Source: Armatimonadota bacterium
Lineage (GTDB): Bacteria > Armatimonadota > Fimbriimonadia > Fimbriimonadales > Fimbriimonadaceae
Assembly: GCA_016223145.1 (NCBI GenBank)
Contig: JACRPN010000008.1
Location: 352,456-416,455 of the forward strand
Direction: 5' to 3'
DNA length: 64,000 nucleotides
The notes beneath the pieces are model-generated. The model had not been told where the DNA came from and ran no database searches. It was given only the letters and a program-made list of their open reading frames with translations. Below, in pieces: positions 53,575 through 62,793 of the stretch. The translations under genes were made by a program, and so were the position numbers. Each line of letters starts with the position of its first letter. Within the stretch, counting starts at the first letter, position 1.

Positions 53575-54011
53575 GAGGTCACCTGAGTACGACGCGCCGA
53601 GATTTCCTTTCGTCGCGCAATGTGGACTTTATTGTAGGCGATGGTGAACCCCGGATGGTAAGAAACACGGCGAGTGGATTACCGGTTCTCCGTGGCGAGG
53701 CTGAAGGCTATTGACAGAATGAGTTGGCATCCTTTAGTTGGCATCTGTAGCCACAGGCTTTAGCCTGCGGCTACGGGATGTGCCCGTGAATGTCGTCCCA
53801 ATATGTCAATAGCCATAAGCCTGGCTTGCCAGGGTGCCGCGTAAACTCGGCGCTCCACCCTATTCCATCGTTGCGTGTTGGGCAGCTTGCCCCCTTCCAA
53901 GGGATGTCTGCGAGATCTGGCGAACCGAGCCAGGGGGGTACGCGGCATGCGATAGTGGCCGTGTCCGCTGGTCCTTGTCTGCCGAGCTTTCTCCTTTGAG
54001 CAGGCCGCCAA
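53575..54011. other. 437-base gap with one REP-like palindrome
   Basis: No gene supported. GTAGCCACAGGCT and AGCCTGCGGCTAC (53747-53774) form an almost perfect palindrome with one mismatch. The rest shows nothing recognisable. Confidence 0.6.
53747..53774. repeat. REP-like palindrome
   Basis: GTAGCCACAGGCT, two bases, AGCCTGCGGCTAC: 12 of 13 positions pair. The left arm resembles GTAGCCGCAGGCC at 62766, suggesting a dispersed family. Confidence 0.65.
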
Positions 54012-54269
54012 TCACCCGTCCGACTTGCACGCGCAGGAGTCGCTGCCGCAACCGCCTGAATCAGCTTTCGGCAGACTCTCTTTCGCCTTGGGCGCGTAAT
54101 CGTTGATGTGGAATCCGGGGCCGTTGAACATCACCGCGACGGGCTGGATCAACCGCTTGAGGCTCCCCTTGGCGCCGCAATTGCAGTCTTTGAGCGGGTC
54201 CTCCGAGATCCGCTGCTCCACTTCAAACACGTCGTCGCACGACTTGCACTGGTACACGTAGGTCGGCAT
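54012..54269 (-). CDS. FmdB-like zinc-ribbon protein
   Basis: 85 residues, MPTYVYQCKSCDDVFEVEQRISEDPLKDCNCGAKGSLKRLIQPVAVMFNGPGFHINDY, the FmdB/CxxC_CXXC regulatory-protein pattern (CKSC and CNCG zinc site, FNGPGFHINDY). The tail is serine/cysteine-rich (SGGCGSDSCACKSDG). The family is widespread; its function is not settled. Confidence 0.9.
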   Translation of the reverse strand: MPTYVYQCKSCDDVFEVEQRISEDPLKDCNCGAKGSLKRLIQPVAVMFNGPGFHINDYAPKAKESLPKADSGGCGSDSCACKSDG

Positions 54270-54328
54270 AGCTATGGGGAACTATTGTGGCACAGCCCCT
54301 CTCGCCATGCAACCCAAGAACCCCTCAC

Positions 54329-56197
54329 TCATCCGTCCACCAAGGCTTCGAATCGCTCGATGTCCACTTCAATGACCTTGAGGCTGGACCGCCAGAAGTC
54401 CTTCGACCGCGTGTCGATGTCAAACCGCTTCGCGAGCGTGGCCGCGTCTGCCAAACCGGTCGAAGAGAGCAGATCGTCGTAGCCCTCCTTGAACGCCTCT
54501 GGCGCCTCTTGATAACGGGCAAACAGTCCAAGACCGAACAAGAGGCCGAACATGTAAGGGAAGTTGTAGAAGGAGCGGCCCGAGTAGTAGTGCGGCTTGA
54601 CCGCCCACATGTAGGGGTGCAGCGCAGCCTCGTCGAGGCCATCCCCATAGGTTTGGCGCTGGGCGTCCACCATGATCTCGCAAAGCTCACGCGCCGAGAG
54701 TTCTCGGGCTCGCCGCTTCTCGAAAACTTCGCTCTCGAAAAGGTAGCGGCTCGTGATGTCCACGACCACCTGGCAAGAGCCTTGAAGCGACGCCTCCAGG
54801 ATCGTCAGTTTCTCGGCGTCCGGCACACGCTCCTGGCCCGCGGTCCGAATGATCGTCTCGCAGAAGATGCTGGCGGTCTCGGCCAGGGTCATCGGCGTCG
54901 CGCGCTGAAGGTAGGTTCTGTTTGCCAAGCAGACGTTGTGATAGGCATGGCCAAGCTCGTGGGCGAGCGTGCTCACGGAGCCAAACGCAGTCTTGTAGTT
55001 CATGAAGACGCGGCTGACATCGCCTTTCAGCCCCATGCAGTACGCGCCGTCGTGCTTGCCGTTTCGTGGTTCAGCATCGATCCAGCGCTCGTCGTAGTTG
55101 CGCTGGGCAAAGTCGGCGAGCTTGTCCGAATAGGTCCGGAACTGCTCGACGACAAACGCCATGCCCTCATCAAAGCTCCAGTTACGGCCCGCGGAAGGTC
55201 TGAGGTCCGAGGTCTGAGGTCCGAGGAACGATTCGGACGGCAGCGGGGCAAAGATGTCGTAGAAGGAGCACTGGGAGAGCCCGAGCGCTTTGGCCTTGGC
55301 TTTCAGATAGCGCCGGAAAGCCGGGAAAGACTCTTGGGCAGCTCCGAGCATCGCATCCAGCGTCTCTCGGTCGATCTGCGCCACGAACAGCGTCTCGTCG
55401 AGGGGCGAGTCCCATCCGCGTTTGCGGGCGATCAGATTCACCTCTCCCTTGATGCTGTTGATGCTGGCGGCGCAGGGGATTTCGGCAGCCTTCCAGGCGG
55501 CAAGCTCGGCCTCGAAAGCGGCCTTCCGGACCGCGCGATCCGGGTCATAGGCAAGGTTGCGCACCTGGCTCATCGAGAGTCTGGCCGGTCTGAGGTCCGA
55601 GGTCTGAGGTCCGAGGTCGGGAGGCCACTGAACTGCAACCTCGAGCTGTGAGGTCCAGTCGCCGTGCAGCTTCGACCAGGCGCTGATGCCTGTGGGGCGC
55701 AGGTCGGCGGCGAGCGCCTCTTCCTCGGGGGACATCAGTTTGGTCGCGAGGAAAGCGCCCTTTTCGAGCGCATAGCGATGGGCCTCAATCGTGGGCGAAG
55801 CGGCGCAAAGGTCGGCGATCGGCAACCGGCCGAACCACGCCGTCAGCCGCGTCCCAAGCTTGGCGAGCTTCGGTTGTCGGGACTTGAACTCGCTATCTCG
55901 GGCTTGGGCCAATTCGTCGCGGGTGTCGGTGGTCACAAACGCCGCGATGTAGGCGCCGATCAGGCGGACCTCTTCCATCAGGGCGTTGTAAGCGTGAATG
56001 GCCGCTTCGACCTGCGCTTTCAGTTCAGGGCTCATCGGAAGGGGCGTTCCCGCTCCGACTCCGGCCGTATCGAAAAGCGCCTCGAGCTCTGCCGTGCCTA
56101 GATCGACTTGGGCGAGGGCGGTCTCAAACTCCTTTGAGTCGAGTCCTGGGAAGAAGGGGGTCATGTCCCAGCGTGGCAGCGCGGTCGTGGTCGGCAT
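54329..56197 (-). CDS. M3-family oligoendopeptidase F-like protein
   Basis: 622 residues. Zinc-peptidase site LAHELGHAYHNVCL (HExxH) with MTLAETASIFCETII downstream carrying the third ligand. The N-terminal 180 residues are the helical lid typical of PepF. It cuts short peptides in the cytoplasm. Two extra segments, at about residues 190-203 (DLGPQTSDLRPAR) and about 322-336 (LGPQTSDLRPSAG), carry the same ten-residue peptide LGPQTSDLRP, each encoded by an identical 28-base heptamer array. Confidence 0.94.
   Translation of the reverse strand: MPTTTALPRWDMTPFFPGLDSKEFETALAQVDLGTAELEALFDTAGVGAGTPLPMSPELKAQVEAAIHAYNALMEEVRLIGAYIAAFVTTDTRDELAQARDSEFKSRQPKLAKLGTRLTAWFGRLPIADLCAASPTIEAHRYALEKGAFLATKLMSPEEEALAADLRPTGISAWSKLHGDWTSQLEVAVQWPPDLGPQTSDLRPARLSMSQVRNLAYDPDRAVRKAAFEAELAAWKAAEIPCAASINSIKGEVNLIARKRGWDSPLDETLFVAQIDRETLDAMLGAAQESFPAFRRYLKAKAKALGLSQCSFYDIFAPLPSESFLGPQTSDLRPSAGRNWSFDEGMAFVVEQFRTYSDKLADFAQRNYDERWIDAEPRNGKHDGAYCMGLKGDVSRVFMNYKTAFGSVSTLAHELGHAYHNVCLANRTYLQRATPMTLAETASIFCETIIRTAGQERVPDAEKLTILEASLQGSCQVVVDITSRYLFESEVFEKRRARELSARELCEIMVDAQRQTYGDGLDEAALHPYMWAVKPHYYSGRSFYNFPYMFGLLFGLGLFARYQEAPEAFKEGYDDLLSSTGLADAATLAKRFDIDTRSKDFWRSSLKVIEVDIERFEALVDG
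55197..55224. repeat. 7-bp tandem repeat inside pepF-like gene, copy 1
   Basis: GGTCTGA, GGTCCGA, GGTCTGA, GGTCCGA. Identical to 55587-55614 and in the same frame. Confidence 0.93.
55587..55621. repeat. 7-bp tandem repeat inside pepF-like gene, copy 2
   Basis: The same four heptamers plus GGTCGGG. Confidence 0.93.
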
Positions 56198-56266
56198 GAC
56201 GGAGTTCTACCTTGGATCGCTTTGCAGGGGTTCCAGTAGCGTAGAATCGAATTGGGATAAAGAGCT

Positions 56267-56569
56267 GTGAAAGACGCTGAAGCTCAGTTGGGTTCGTCAG
56301 TTGGCCGCACTTACGGCCACAAGCTCAAGTGCCTGGCTATCTACACCTCAATTTGGACTCTGGCCCTGCTTGGCGTTGTAGTGGTCTATCGGCTTTTTGG
56401 CGGGACGATCCCATTTAGGTCGTACTTTTGGAAGCTGGCCATCACAAGCATCCTGCCAGCTTTCGTCCTCGGGGTCCGCGGCGGGTACATTGGCCTTGCC
56501 GAGCACTTTGTCAAAGACCTTGACCGAGCCCTATTTGTACAGGTTCGCGAGCGTTACAGGAAACACTGA
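56267..56569 (+). CDS. small membrane protein, two helices
   Basis: 100 residues, GTG start. KCLAIYTSIWTLALLGVVVVYRLFGG and SYFWKLAITSILPAFVLGVRGGYI are two transmembrane helices; the ends are charged. No family recognised. It precedes the toxin-antitoxin-like pair by about 40 bases. Confidence 0.6.
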   Translation: MKDAEAQLGSSVGRTYGHKLKCLAIYTSIWTLALLGVVVVYRLFGGTIPFRSYFWKLAITSILPAFVLGVRGGYIGLAEHFVKDLDRALFVQVRERYRKH

Positions 56570-56612
56570 GTAGCGATGGCAGCTCCAACCTGCTGTACAA
56601 TCACACTTGAAC

Positions 56613-56828
56613 ATGCACCACCAGATCTTTGAAGGGACTTGGGAAGAAGTCGCCAAAAAGGCCTCGCGCCTCAAGGCGAACACGCACGTCCGTCTGGAGG
56701 TGGTTAAAGGTCAGAAGAAGAGCGTGAAGCTCACGTTTGGGATGTTTGGCAAGGAGCTAGGCGTCATCACCGATGAAGACTACGCCGCGGCAGAGTGGCG
56801 TGGCCCTAAGCCTGAGGGCGAGCAATAG
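56613..56828 (+). CDS. putative antitoxin of a PIN toxin pair
   Basis: 71 residues: MHHQIFEGTWEEVAKKASRLKANTHVRLEVVKGQKK, then a short beta stretch (LTFGMFGKELGVITDEDY) and a polar tail. Not a classical Phd, VapB or AbrB sequence, but size, order and position (three bases before a PIN gene) are those of an antitoxin. TACAAT at 56596-56601 lies 11 bases before this ATG and five before a TTG at 56607, so the start is uncertain. Confidence 0.65.
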   Translation: MHHQIFEGTWEEVAKKASRLKANTHVRLEVVKGQKKSVKLTFGMFGKELGVITDEDYAAAEWRGPKPEGEQ

Positions 56829-56831
56829 ACA

Positions 56832-57230
56832 TTGGCCGCCTTTGTGCTTGACACAAATGCTCTCATGGGGTGGCTCTGTGGCGACCCAAAGGTTGGAGCT
56901 CGTACGCGGGCCGCATTTGATGACAGCGATTCCACAATGATTCTACCGGCGATCGCCTTGGCAGAGGCACTATGGATCCTCGAGTTTCGCGACAAGGATC
57001 TTTCTCGCGAGGCTTTCATTGCGGCTATTGAGGGTGACGCCAGAATTCAGGTGGCTCCCCTCACAAAGGAAGTCGTGGAGGTTGCCGCAACACTCGGCCC
57101 CGCGCTGGAAATGCATGATCGCCTGATTGTCGCAACGGCGATTGTTGCGCGGTCTATTGGGATTTGCGCAGTCCTCTTGACCCGAGATAGGGCCATTCGT
57201 GAGGCGAATATCTCTGAGACCGACTGGTAA
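56832..57230 (+). CDS. PIN-domain toxin (VapC-like)
   Basis: 132 residues, TTG start, AFVLDTNALMGWLCGDPKVG. PIN carboxylates D7, E45 (LAEALWIL), D96 (MHDRLIVATAI) and D119 (LLTRDRAIRE) are all present. Probable RNase toxin paired with the upstream gene. It differs clearly from the VapC at 12937. Confidence 0.88.
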   Translation: MAAFVLDTNALMGWLCGDPKVGARTRAAFDDSDSTMILPAIALAEALWILEFRDKDLSREAFIAAIEGDARIQVAPLTKEVVEVAATLGPALEMHDRLIVATAIVARSIGICAVLLTRDRAIREANISETDW

Positions 57231-57267
57231 TCCTGACGACTTTGCGCCAGGACGGTAACCTCACGTG

Positions 57268-58512
57268 ATGGCCCCGGTCACCGCTTCCCTCGTCGCCGAG
57301 CAAGACCGCTTGCGTACCCGATTTCCGTCCCTTTCAGGAGACCAGATCTTCCTAGAGAATGCCGGCGGATCTCAAGTCCCCAAGAGCGTGCCGGACAGGA
57401 TGCATCAGTTCATGCTGGAGGCCTACGTTCAGACGGGTGCCGGCTATCCCGCGTCCGCTCTGGCCACCGAGACCTTTTCCAAGGCGCATGCCTTCGCCAA
57501 CACTCTCATGAACGGCGACGGCATCGGCTCGACCGTGATTCAGCCATCGTGCAGCCAGGCCGTCAAGCATCTGGCAGAGTCGTGGTCCTACCTGCTGAAT
57601 AAGGGCAACGAGATCGTGGTGGCGCAGAACGGCCACGAGGCCAATATCGGCGCCTGGCTCAAGCTTGATCGGTTTGGGGTGAAGACCGTCTGGTGGGAAG
57701 TCGATCGGGACTTCGGCGATCTCACGCTCGATGGGCTGAGCAAGGTGCTCACCGATCGCACCAGGCTCGTTGTTTTCCCACACACTTCCAACTTGCTCGG
57801 TTACGCCATCGACGTGGCGGAAGCCACGCGGATCGCCCATGACGCCGGCGCCAAGGTGGTCGTGGACGGCGTGGCGTTTGCCCCACACCACGCACCCGAC
57901 GTGAAAGCTTGGGGCTGCGACTGGTACGTGTTCTCTTGGTACAAGGTCTTCGGCCCCCACGTGGCGGCGATGTTTGGCAGGCACGAGGCATGGGAGGGGT
58001 TGACCGGACCGAACCACGTGTTCATCCCCAAAGTGGCGATGCCCTACAAGCAGACCCTCGGCTGCCCGAGCTACGAGGCGATGGCGGGGCTGTTGGGTAC
58101 CCAGGAGTATCTGAGGTTCGCTGCCGGCGCCCCTAAGACCGAAGGGCCGATGTCCCGCACCGAAGCCGAGTCCGCATCGGGGCTCTTTCAAGCCTGCGAG
58201 CGAGCTCCATTGGCGAGACTCCTCGACTTCCTGAACTCAAAGTCCACCGTGAGGATTGTCGGCCAGCCCGCGATCAGCGCTCACCGGGTGGGCATTGTGA
58301 GCTTCGTTACATCGAAGTCGACACCAAAACTGGTCGCGGCCGTCACCGACTCCGCCGGCATCGGGATCAAGACCGGGCACATGTATTCGTTCCGGCTTTG
58401 TGAAGCCCTGGGAATCGACACCGAGCAGGGGGTGATCCGGGTCTCCCTGGCGCACTACAACACGGTCGAAGAGATCGAGCGGCTGATCCAAATTCTCGAC
58501 CCGATCGTCTAG
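57268..58512 (+). CDS. class V aminotransferase, cysteine desulfurase-like
   Basis: About 414 residues from the ATG at 57268. PLP-binding Lys in YVFSWYKVFGPHVAAMFG, with HEANIGAWLKL and VDGVAFAPHHAPDVKAWGCDWYVFS, the D and H around the cofactor. It fits the VC1184-type subgroup of cysteine desulfurase-like proteins (TIGR01976), whose substrate is not certain. A flexible Cys loop is not obvious, so sulfur transfer is not assured. TAACCT lies six bases before this ATG. Confidence 0.87.
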   Translation: MAPVTASLVAEQDRLRTRFPSLSGDQIFLENAGGSQVPKSVPDRMHQFMLEAYVQTGAGYPASALATETFSKAHAFANTLMNGDGIGSTVIQPSCSQAVKHLAESWSYLLNKGNEIVVAQNGHEANIGAWLKLDRFGVKTVWWEVDRDFGDLTLDGLSKVLTDRTRLVVFPHTSNLLGYAIDVAEATRIAHDAGAKVVVDGVAFAPHHAPDVKAWGCDWYVFSWYKVFGPHVAAMFGRHEAWEGLTGPNHVFIPKVAMPYKQTLGCPSYEAMAGLLGTQEYLRFAAGAPKTEGPMSRTEAESASGLFQACERAPLARLLDFLNSKSTVRIVGQPAISAHRVGIVSFVTSKSTPKLVAAVTDSAGIGIKTGHMYSFRLCEALGIDTEQGVIRVSLAHYNTVEEIERLIQILDPIV

Positions 58513-59708
58513 CCGCACTTCCTCAGCCAAAGGCACTTCAGGTAGAGGCTCTCGGGGAACTGGAGGAGATAGGGGTGGTCTGGCGGCTGGACGCTGACGT
58601 CCTCGACGATCAGCTTGCAGCCGCGATCGTTGGCCGCGAGCCTGGCGGTCTCGCCAAGCTCGGTGAGGCCCATTTGGTAAGAGCAGGAGCAGACCAGCAG
58701 GCGTCCTCCGGGCTTCAGGGCGGGCAAGGCGTTGAACACGAGCTTCCACACCGCCCACTTCAGAGAATCGCGCTTATCTCGGGCCTTGGCGATGGCGGGA
58801 GGGTCGAGGAGGATCCAGTCCCAAGCCCCTGGCTCTGCGGACTCCAGGTACTCAAAGGCGTTGGCGGTTTCGATGGTCCCTTCCAGACCGTTGAGCTTGA
58901 GGTTTCTGCGGGCCAGGTCGGCGGTCTCAGGCAGAATGTCCACACCCAGCACCTGTGCACCGGCTCGCGAGGCCACCGCGCTGAATGCTCCCGTGTAGCA
59001 GAAAAGGTCGAGCACCTTCTGGTTGGGCCGCACCCGCTCGCCGAGCTTGCGCCGGTTGTCGCGCTGGTCGATGTAGAAGCCTGTCTTGAGGCCACCTTTG
59101 ATCGGCACTAAGAATCGAAGCCCTGCCTCCTCGATTTCTACAATATCGGGAGTCTCGCCCCAGAGCGGCCCGGTTTTGGGCTCCAGAGACTCCTCTTTGC
59201 GGCCCGCCATCTCGCTGCGTTCATAAATGCTCTCGGCTTGGAGTACCTCCTGAAGGACCGGGAGCCAGACGGGCTTCAGCAGTTCCATCGCAAGCGTTCG
59301 AATCTGCACGGCCAGGTGGTTCGCATAGCAATCCACGATCAGGCCCGGGACCCCGTCGGCCTCGGCGAACAGGGCGCGAAAGGCGTTGGTTCGCCAACCC
59401 TCCGGATCGCGCAGGGCCAACGCTTCGCGTAACTTGCGCTCGAAGAAAACTCCGTCGATGGGCACGTCGTCTCGGCTCAGGAGCCGAGCGGTGAAGCGGC
59501 TGCTTTTGTCATAGGTGGCAATCCCCAAGAGCTCGCCGGCCGCACTCTCCAGTTTCACCAAGGCGCCCGATGTCGGGTCGCCGGTGACGCCGGATACCTC
59601 CTCGCGCTGGACCCATGGGTAGAAACTCCTGATCTTCTTCTCGCGGCCGGGCTTGAGCCGAACGGCGCCGTGGATCAAAGCGGGATCAGAGTGCGTGGAA
59701 TTGGACAA
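58509..59708 (-). CDS. class I rRNA cytosine methyltransferase, RlmI-like
   Basis: About 399 residues. An N-terminal PUA domain (VRLKPGREKKIRSFYPWVQREEVSG), then the methyltransferase with VLDLFCYTGAFSAVASRAGAQVLGVDI (SAM site) and WILLDPPAIAKARDKR (catalytic DPP). It closes with FPESLYLKCLWLRKCG. RlmI methylates 23S rRNA at C1962. The frame is open upstream to 59786; I start at the TTG at 59708, which has GAGG upstream and fits the PUA boundary. Its stop overlaps that of the aminotransferase. Confidence 0.88.
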   Translation of the reverse strand: MSNSTHSDPALIHGAVRLKPGREKKIRSFYPWVQREEVSGVTGDPTSGALVKLESAAGELLGIATYDKSSRFTARLLSRDDVPIDGVFFERKLREALALRDPEGWRTNAFRALFAEADGVPGLIVDCYANHLAVQIRTLAMELLKPVWLPVLQEVLQAESIYERSEMAGRKEESLEPKTGPLWGETPDIVEIEEAGLRFLVPIKGGLKTGFYIDQRDNRRKLGERVRPNQKVLDLFCYTGAFSAVASRAGAQVLGVDILPETADLARRNLKLNGLEGTIETANAFEYLESAEPGAWDWILLDPPAIAKARDKRDSLKWAVWKLVFNALPALKPGGRLLVCSCSYQMGLTELGETARLAANDRGCKLIVEDVSVQPPDHPYLLQFPESLYLKCLWLRKCG

Positions 59709-59771
59709 TGGGGACCTCGCGGATGCCGGTAACAAAGGGAGCCTTTCGGCCGAGGCCGGTCTTCGCCTGAG

Positions 59772-59777
59772 CATAAT
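59772..59777 (+). promoter_or_regulatory. -10-like hexamer CATAAT, 8 nt before the glycosyltransferase start
   Basis: GCATAATACC precedes the ATG at 59786 by eight bases; one of the clearest leaderless-type sites. Confidence 0.45.
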
Positions 59778-59785
59778 ACCGCTCA

Positions 59786-60886
59786 ATGGGCGAGCGCGAG
59801 GCGGTTGCGGGAAGGGTCTCGGTGGTGGTGCCGGTCTACAACCGGCTGAACCTTCTGGGCCAGACCCTTGAGTCGGTGCAGCGGCAGAGCTGCGACGACC
59901 TGGAGATCCTCGTCGTGGACGACTCTTCCCAAGAGGACGCCGAGGGCTATGTGCGGGGCTTCGCCGCTCAAGACAGGCGGGTGACCTATTTGCTCCATTC
60001 GCCGAACGGCGGCATCGCGGCGGCGAAGCGGTACGGGGCGAGCCATGCCACCGGGGAGTTCCTGCAGTTCCTGGATTCGGACGACCTGATGCATCGTGAC
60101 AAGGTCGCCGTACAGGTTGCCGCGCTTCGGGCCGACCCGACTCTGGACATCACGGTGTGTCAGACCTCCATCTTTACGTTGAAGCCCGGAGACGGCCCCA
60201 AGCTCTGGAACACTTTCACAGGTGAGTCTCCGATTGACAAGATGTGCCAGGGTGAGATTCCGTGGCAAGACGGCGCCCCGGTCTATCGCGCGGCATCCTA
60301 CTGGCGCTTTGGCGGGCATCAGGCGCACCTGAGACGTGCCGAGGACCGGGAGCTGGCGATGCGGTTGCTCACTTTGGGTTGCCGGTACAGGCTGATGCCT
60401 CACCTGCTGCTCTTCTACAGGCTCTCGGGCATCAACCAGGAGAGCGCCGCGCGGTGGGGCGACCCCGTGGTTTCGATGGCCGATTTGTACCTGATGGGGC
60501 TCGAGAACCTGGAGCGGAACGGCGAATTGACCGACTCGAGGCGTGCCGCGATTGCTGCTTGCCTCTTTCGCCTGGCTTCAAGGCTATGGAAAGCGGGAAA
60601 GACGGAGGATGCGGCCAAGGTGCTGGAAGAGGTCGGCCGATGCGGCATTCCTAGCCAGGACTCAGCGGGCTGCCTCGATCTTGCGGCGGCTTTGCGTTCC
60701 GGTGGGCAGGTGGGGGAGGCCTCTTTCGAGATGCTGAAGGCGCGAGGCTACGATGCTTCTGGCCGGCGGGCATGGTGGAACGCACACCGCGTGTTTGAAG
60801 AACCCCTGGAACCGCCACCCAAGCAACGACGGTATGGGTCCGCTCCCCCAGCCTCGCCGGGAGCAGGACAAGGCGGCTTGCAGTAA
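59786..60886 (+). CDS. family 2 glycosyltransferase
   Basis: 366 residues. VSVVVPVYNRLNLLGQTLESVQRQSCDDLEILVVDDSSQEDAEGYV and EFLQFLDSDDLMHRDKV (DxD metal site) are the GT-A signatures. QDGAPVYRAASYWRFGGH and AEDRELAMRLLTLG contain the later ED acidic pair. The C-terminal 90 residues are helical, TPR-like. Cytoplasmic transfer of a sugar to an envelope glycan is likely. Confidence 0.92.
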   Translation: MGEREAVAGRVSVVVPVYNRLNLLGQTLESVQRQSCDDLEILVVDDSSQEDAEGYVRGFAAQDRRVTYLLHSPNGGIAAAKRYGASHATGEFLQFLDSDDLMHRDKVAVQVAALRADPTLDITVCQTSIFTLKPGDGPKLWNTFTGESPIDKMCQGEIPWQDGAPVYRAASYWRFGGHQAHLRRAEDRELAMRLLTLGCRYRLMPHLLLFYRLSGINQESAARWGDPVVSMADLYLMGLENLERNGELTDSRRAAIAACLFRLASRLWKAGKTEDAAKVLEEVGRCGIPSQDSAGCLDLAAALRSGGQVGEASFEMLKARGYDASGRRAWWNAHRVFEEPLEPPPKQRRYGSAPPASPGAGQGGLQ

Positions 60887-60902
60887 CATCAAGAGCCAGC
60901 CG

Positions 60903-62579
60903 ATGATTTCCCCGATCCAGCGTTCTTGGACCCTGTTGCCACGCGACCCCGAAGCCGAGCAAGCGCTTTCCGGCGCGCTCGGGATACGGCCGTTGATGGC
61001 TGCCCTGCTGGTTCAGAGGGGCTATGCCGATCCGGAATCCGCGGAAGAGTTTCTCAATCCCAAGCTCTCCCAACTGCATGACCCCAAGCTCCTGCCAGAT
61101 TTTGAACCTGCGGTGAAGGAGATTCTGGGGGCGAGGGAGCGGGGCGACCTCATCTTTATCCACGGCGACTATGACGTGGACGGCGTGACCAGCGCCGCGC
61201 TGCTCAGCCGGTTCCTCTCCAAGATCGACTGCAAGGTCCACACCCACGTGCCGCACCGCGAAAGGGAAGGCTACGGGATCAATGAGCAGATGGTCGAGGA
61301 GGCCGTCAAGCTCGGCGCAAAGCTTTTCCTCACCTGCGACTGCGGGATTTCTGCAATTGATCAGGTCAAGCGTGCCAAGGAAGCTGGGATGCGCGTGGTG
61401 GTGACCGACCACCACACCATCGGCGAGCAGTTGCCGGCGGCGGAGGCCGTGGTCAACCCGCACCGGTCGGACTCAAAGTACCCCTTTGCCGAACTCAGCG
61501 GGGCCGGAGTGGTCTTCAAGCTCTGCGCGGGGATCGCCGAGGAGCTGGGTTTGCCGCTGGCCAACTACTACCGCGCCTACCTGGACCTTGCGGCGCTCGG
61601 AACAGTGGCCGACATCATGCCGCTGCGCGGCGAAAACCGGATCATCGCCAAATTCGGCCTGGAGCATCTCCGGGACTCCAAGAAGGCGGGTCTGCGCGCC
61701 CTGATGCGGGAGTCGCGGCTGGAGGAACGCGCGGCAAAAGGCTTGAAGGCTTGGGACATCTCGTTTGTGCTGGGACCGCGGTTGAACGCTGCCGGCCGCG
61801 TGGACGACGCCAAGCTGGCGCTGGAACTCCTCATGGCGACCGACGAGCAGCAGGCTGCGCCGCTTGCCAGGCGGATCGAAGAGCTCAACACCCAGCGCAA
61901 AACCGAGCAGGAACAAATCGTCAAGGAGGCGATTGAGCAGGTCTTGCTGACTGGCCAGGCCGAGAATCCTGTGATCTTCGTCTGGAATGAGAAGTGGCAC
62001 GGCGGGCTCGTCGGGATCGTGGCCGGCAAGCTCGTCGAGACCTTCCATCGTCCCGCATTTGTGGCGACGGTCGACGCAGAGTCAGGCAAGCTAAGGGGTT
62101 CCGCGCGGAGCATCGAGGGCTTCCATTTGGCCGACGCTGTGAGGGCCCATGCCGAAATCATGACCGGCGGGGGCCACGCGATGGCGGCGGGCTTCGGCGC
62201 CCAGAAGGAGCTCTCCGAGACCGTCCATGGCGCGCTGAAGGCTTATGGGGAATCCCAGCTCACGCCAGAAATGCTGGTCAAGAGGCACTTTGCGGACATC
62301 GAGATGTCGCCAGAGCAGATCGACTTCCTTTCGGTCGAGGAATTGGAGCGCATGGAGCCTTTTGGCGAGGCCAACCGCGAGCCTGTGGTTTGGCTGAGGA
62401 AGGTGCCTGTTGTGGAGGTGAAGCAGACCAAGAACCCGGCCCATCCGCAGCTTGTGGTCAAGGTCGGGGGCGGGGTGGCGAAGGCGCCCGCGTTCAATCT
62501 TGGCGAGCGTTTTGAGGGTCTGAGGGGCGGCTTTGAGGCGGAGCAGCTAAGGGTGAAGGATTTTGAGGTGATGGGGTAG
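60903..62579 (+). CDS. recJ: single-stranded-DNA exonuclease RecJ
   Basis: 558 residues from the ATG at 60903. DHH phosphoesterase motifs: HGDYDVDGVTSAALL (Asp89, 91, 93), TCDCGISAIDQV, VTDHHTIGEQLPAAEAVVNPH. DHHA1: MTGGGHAMAAGFGA. The C-terminal OB fold follows. It degrades single strands 5' to 3' in recombination and mismatch repair. The frame is open upstream, but the segment overlapping the glycosyltransferase gene lacks family similarity. Confidence 0.95.
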   Translation: MISPIQRSWTLLPRDPEAEQALSGALGIRPLMAALLVQRGYADPESAEEFLNPKLSQLHDPKLLPDFEPAVKEILGARERGDLIFIHGDYDVDGVTSAALLSRFLSKIDCKVHTHVPHREREGYGINEQMVEEAVKLGAKLFLTCDCGISAIDQVKRAKEAGMRVVVTDHHTIGEQLPAAEAVVNPHRSDSKYPFAELSGAGVVFKLCAGIAEELGLPLANYYRAYLDLAALGTVADIMPLRGENRIIAKFGLEHLRDSKKAGLRALMRESRLEERAAKGLKAWDISFVLGPRLNAAGRVDDAKLALELLMATDEQQAAPLARRIEELNTQRKTEQEQIVKEAIEQVLLTGQAENPVIFVWNEKWHGGLVGIVAGKLVETFHRPAFVATVDAESGKLRGSARSIEGFHLADAVRAHAEIMTGGGHAMAAGFGAQKELSETVHGALKAYGESQLTPEMLVKRHFADIEMSPEQIDFLSVEELERMEPFGEANREPVVWLRKVPVVEVKQTKNPAHPQLVVKVGGGVAKAPAFNLGERFEGLRGGFEAEQLRVKDFEVMG

Positions 62580-62635
62580 GGACGGAGGGACCAGGGGGCC
62601 AAGGGACGAGAGGGACAAAGGGACTGAGGGACGTA
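62579..62635. repeat. 8-bp tandem repeat after recJ
   Basis: GGGACGGA, GGGACCAG, GGGGCCAA, GGGACGAG, GGGACAAA, GGGACTGA, GGGACGTA, with one extra base in the middle. It starts on the recJ stop codon. A further degenerate GTGAAC/GGTGAGG stretch follows to about 62710. Confidence 0.85.
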
Positions 62636-62793
62636 GGAACCGCATGCCACCTCGCCCCTTTGGGGAGAGGCGGTGAACGAAGTGAACCGGGTGAGGGGGC
62701 GGGGGAGCGCGAAGGGCGATGCGGGATGCGTAATAGGGGGGAGGAGAATTGTGGGATGGCGCCCTGTAGCCGCAGGCCCTAGGCTGCGCAGCA

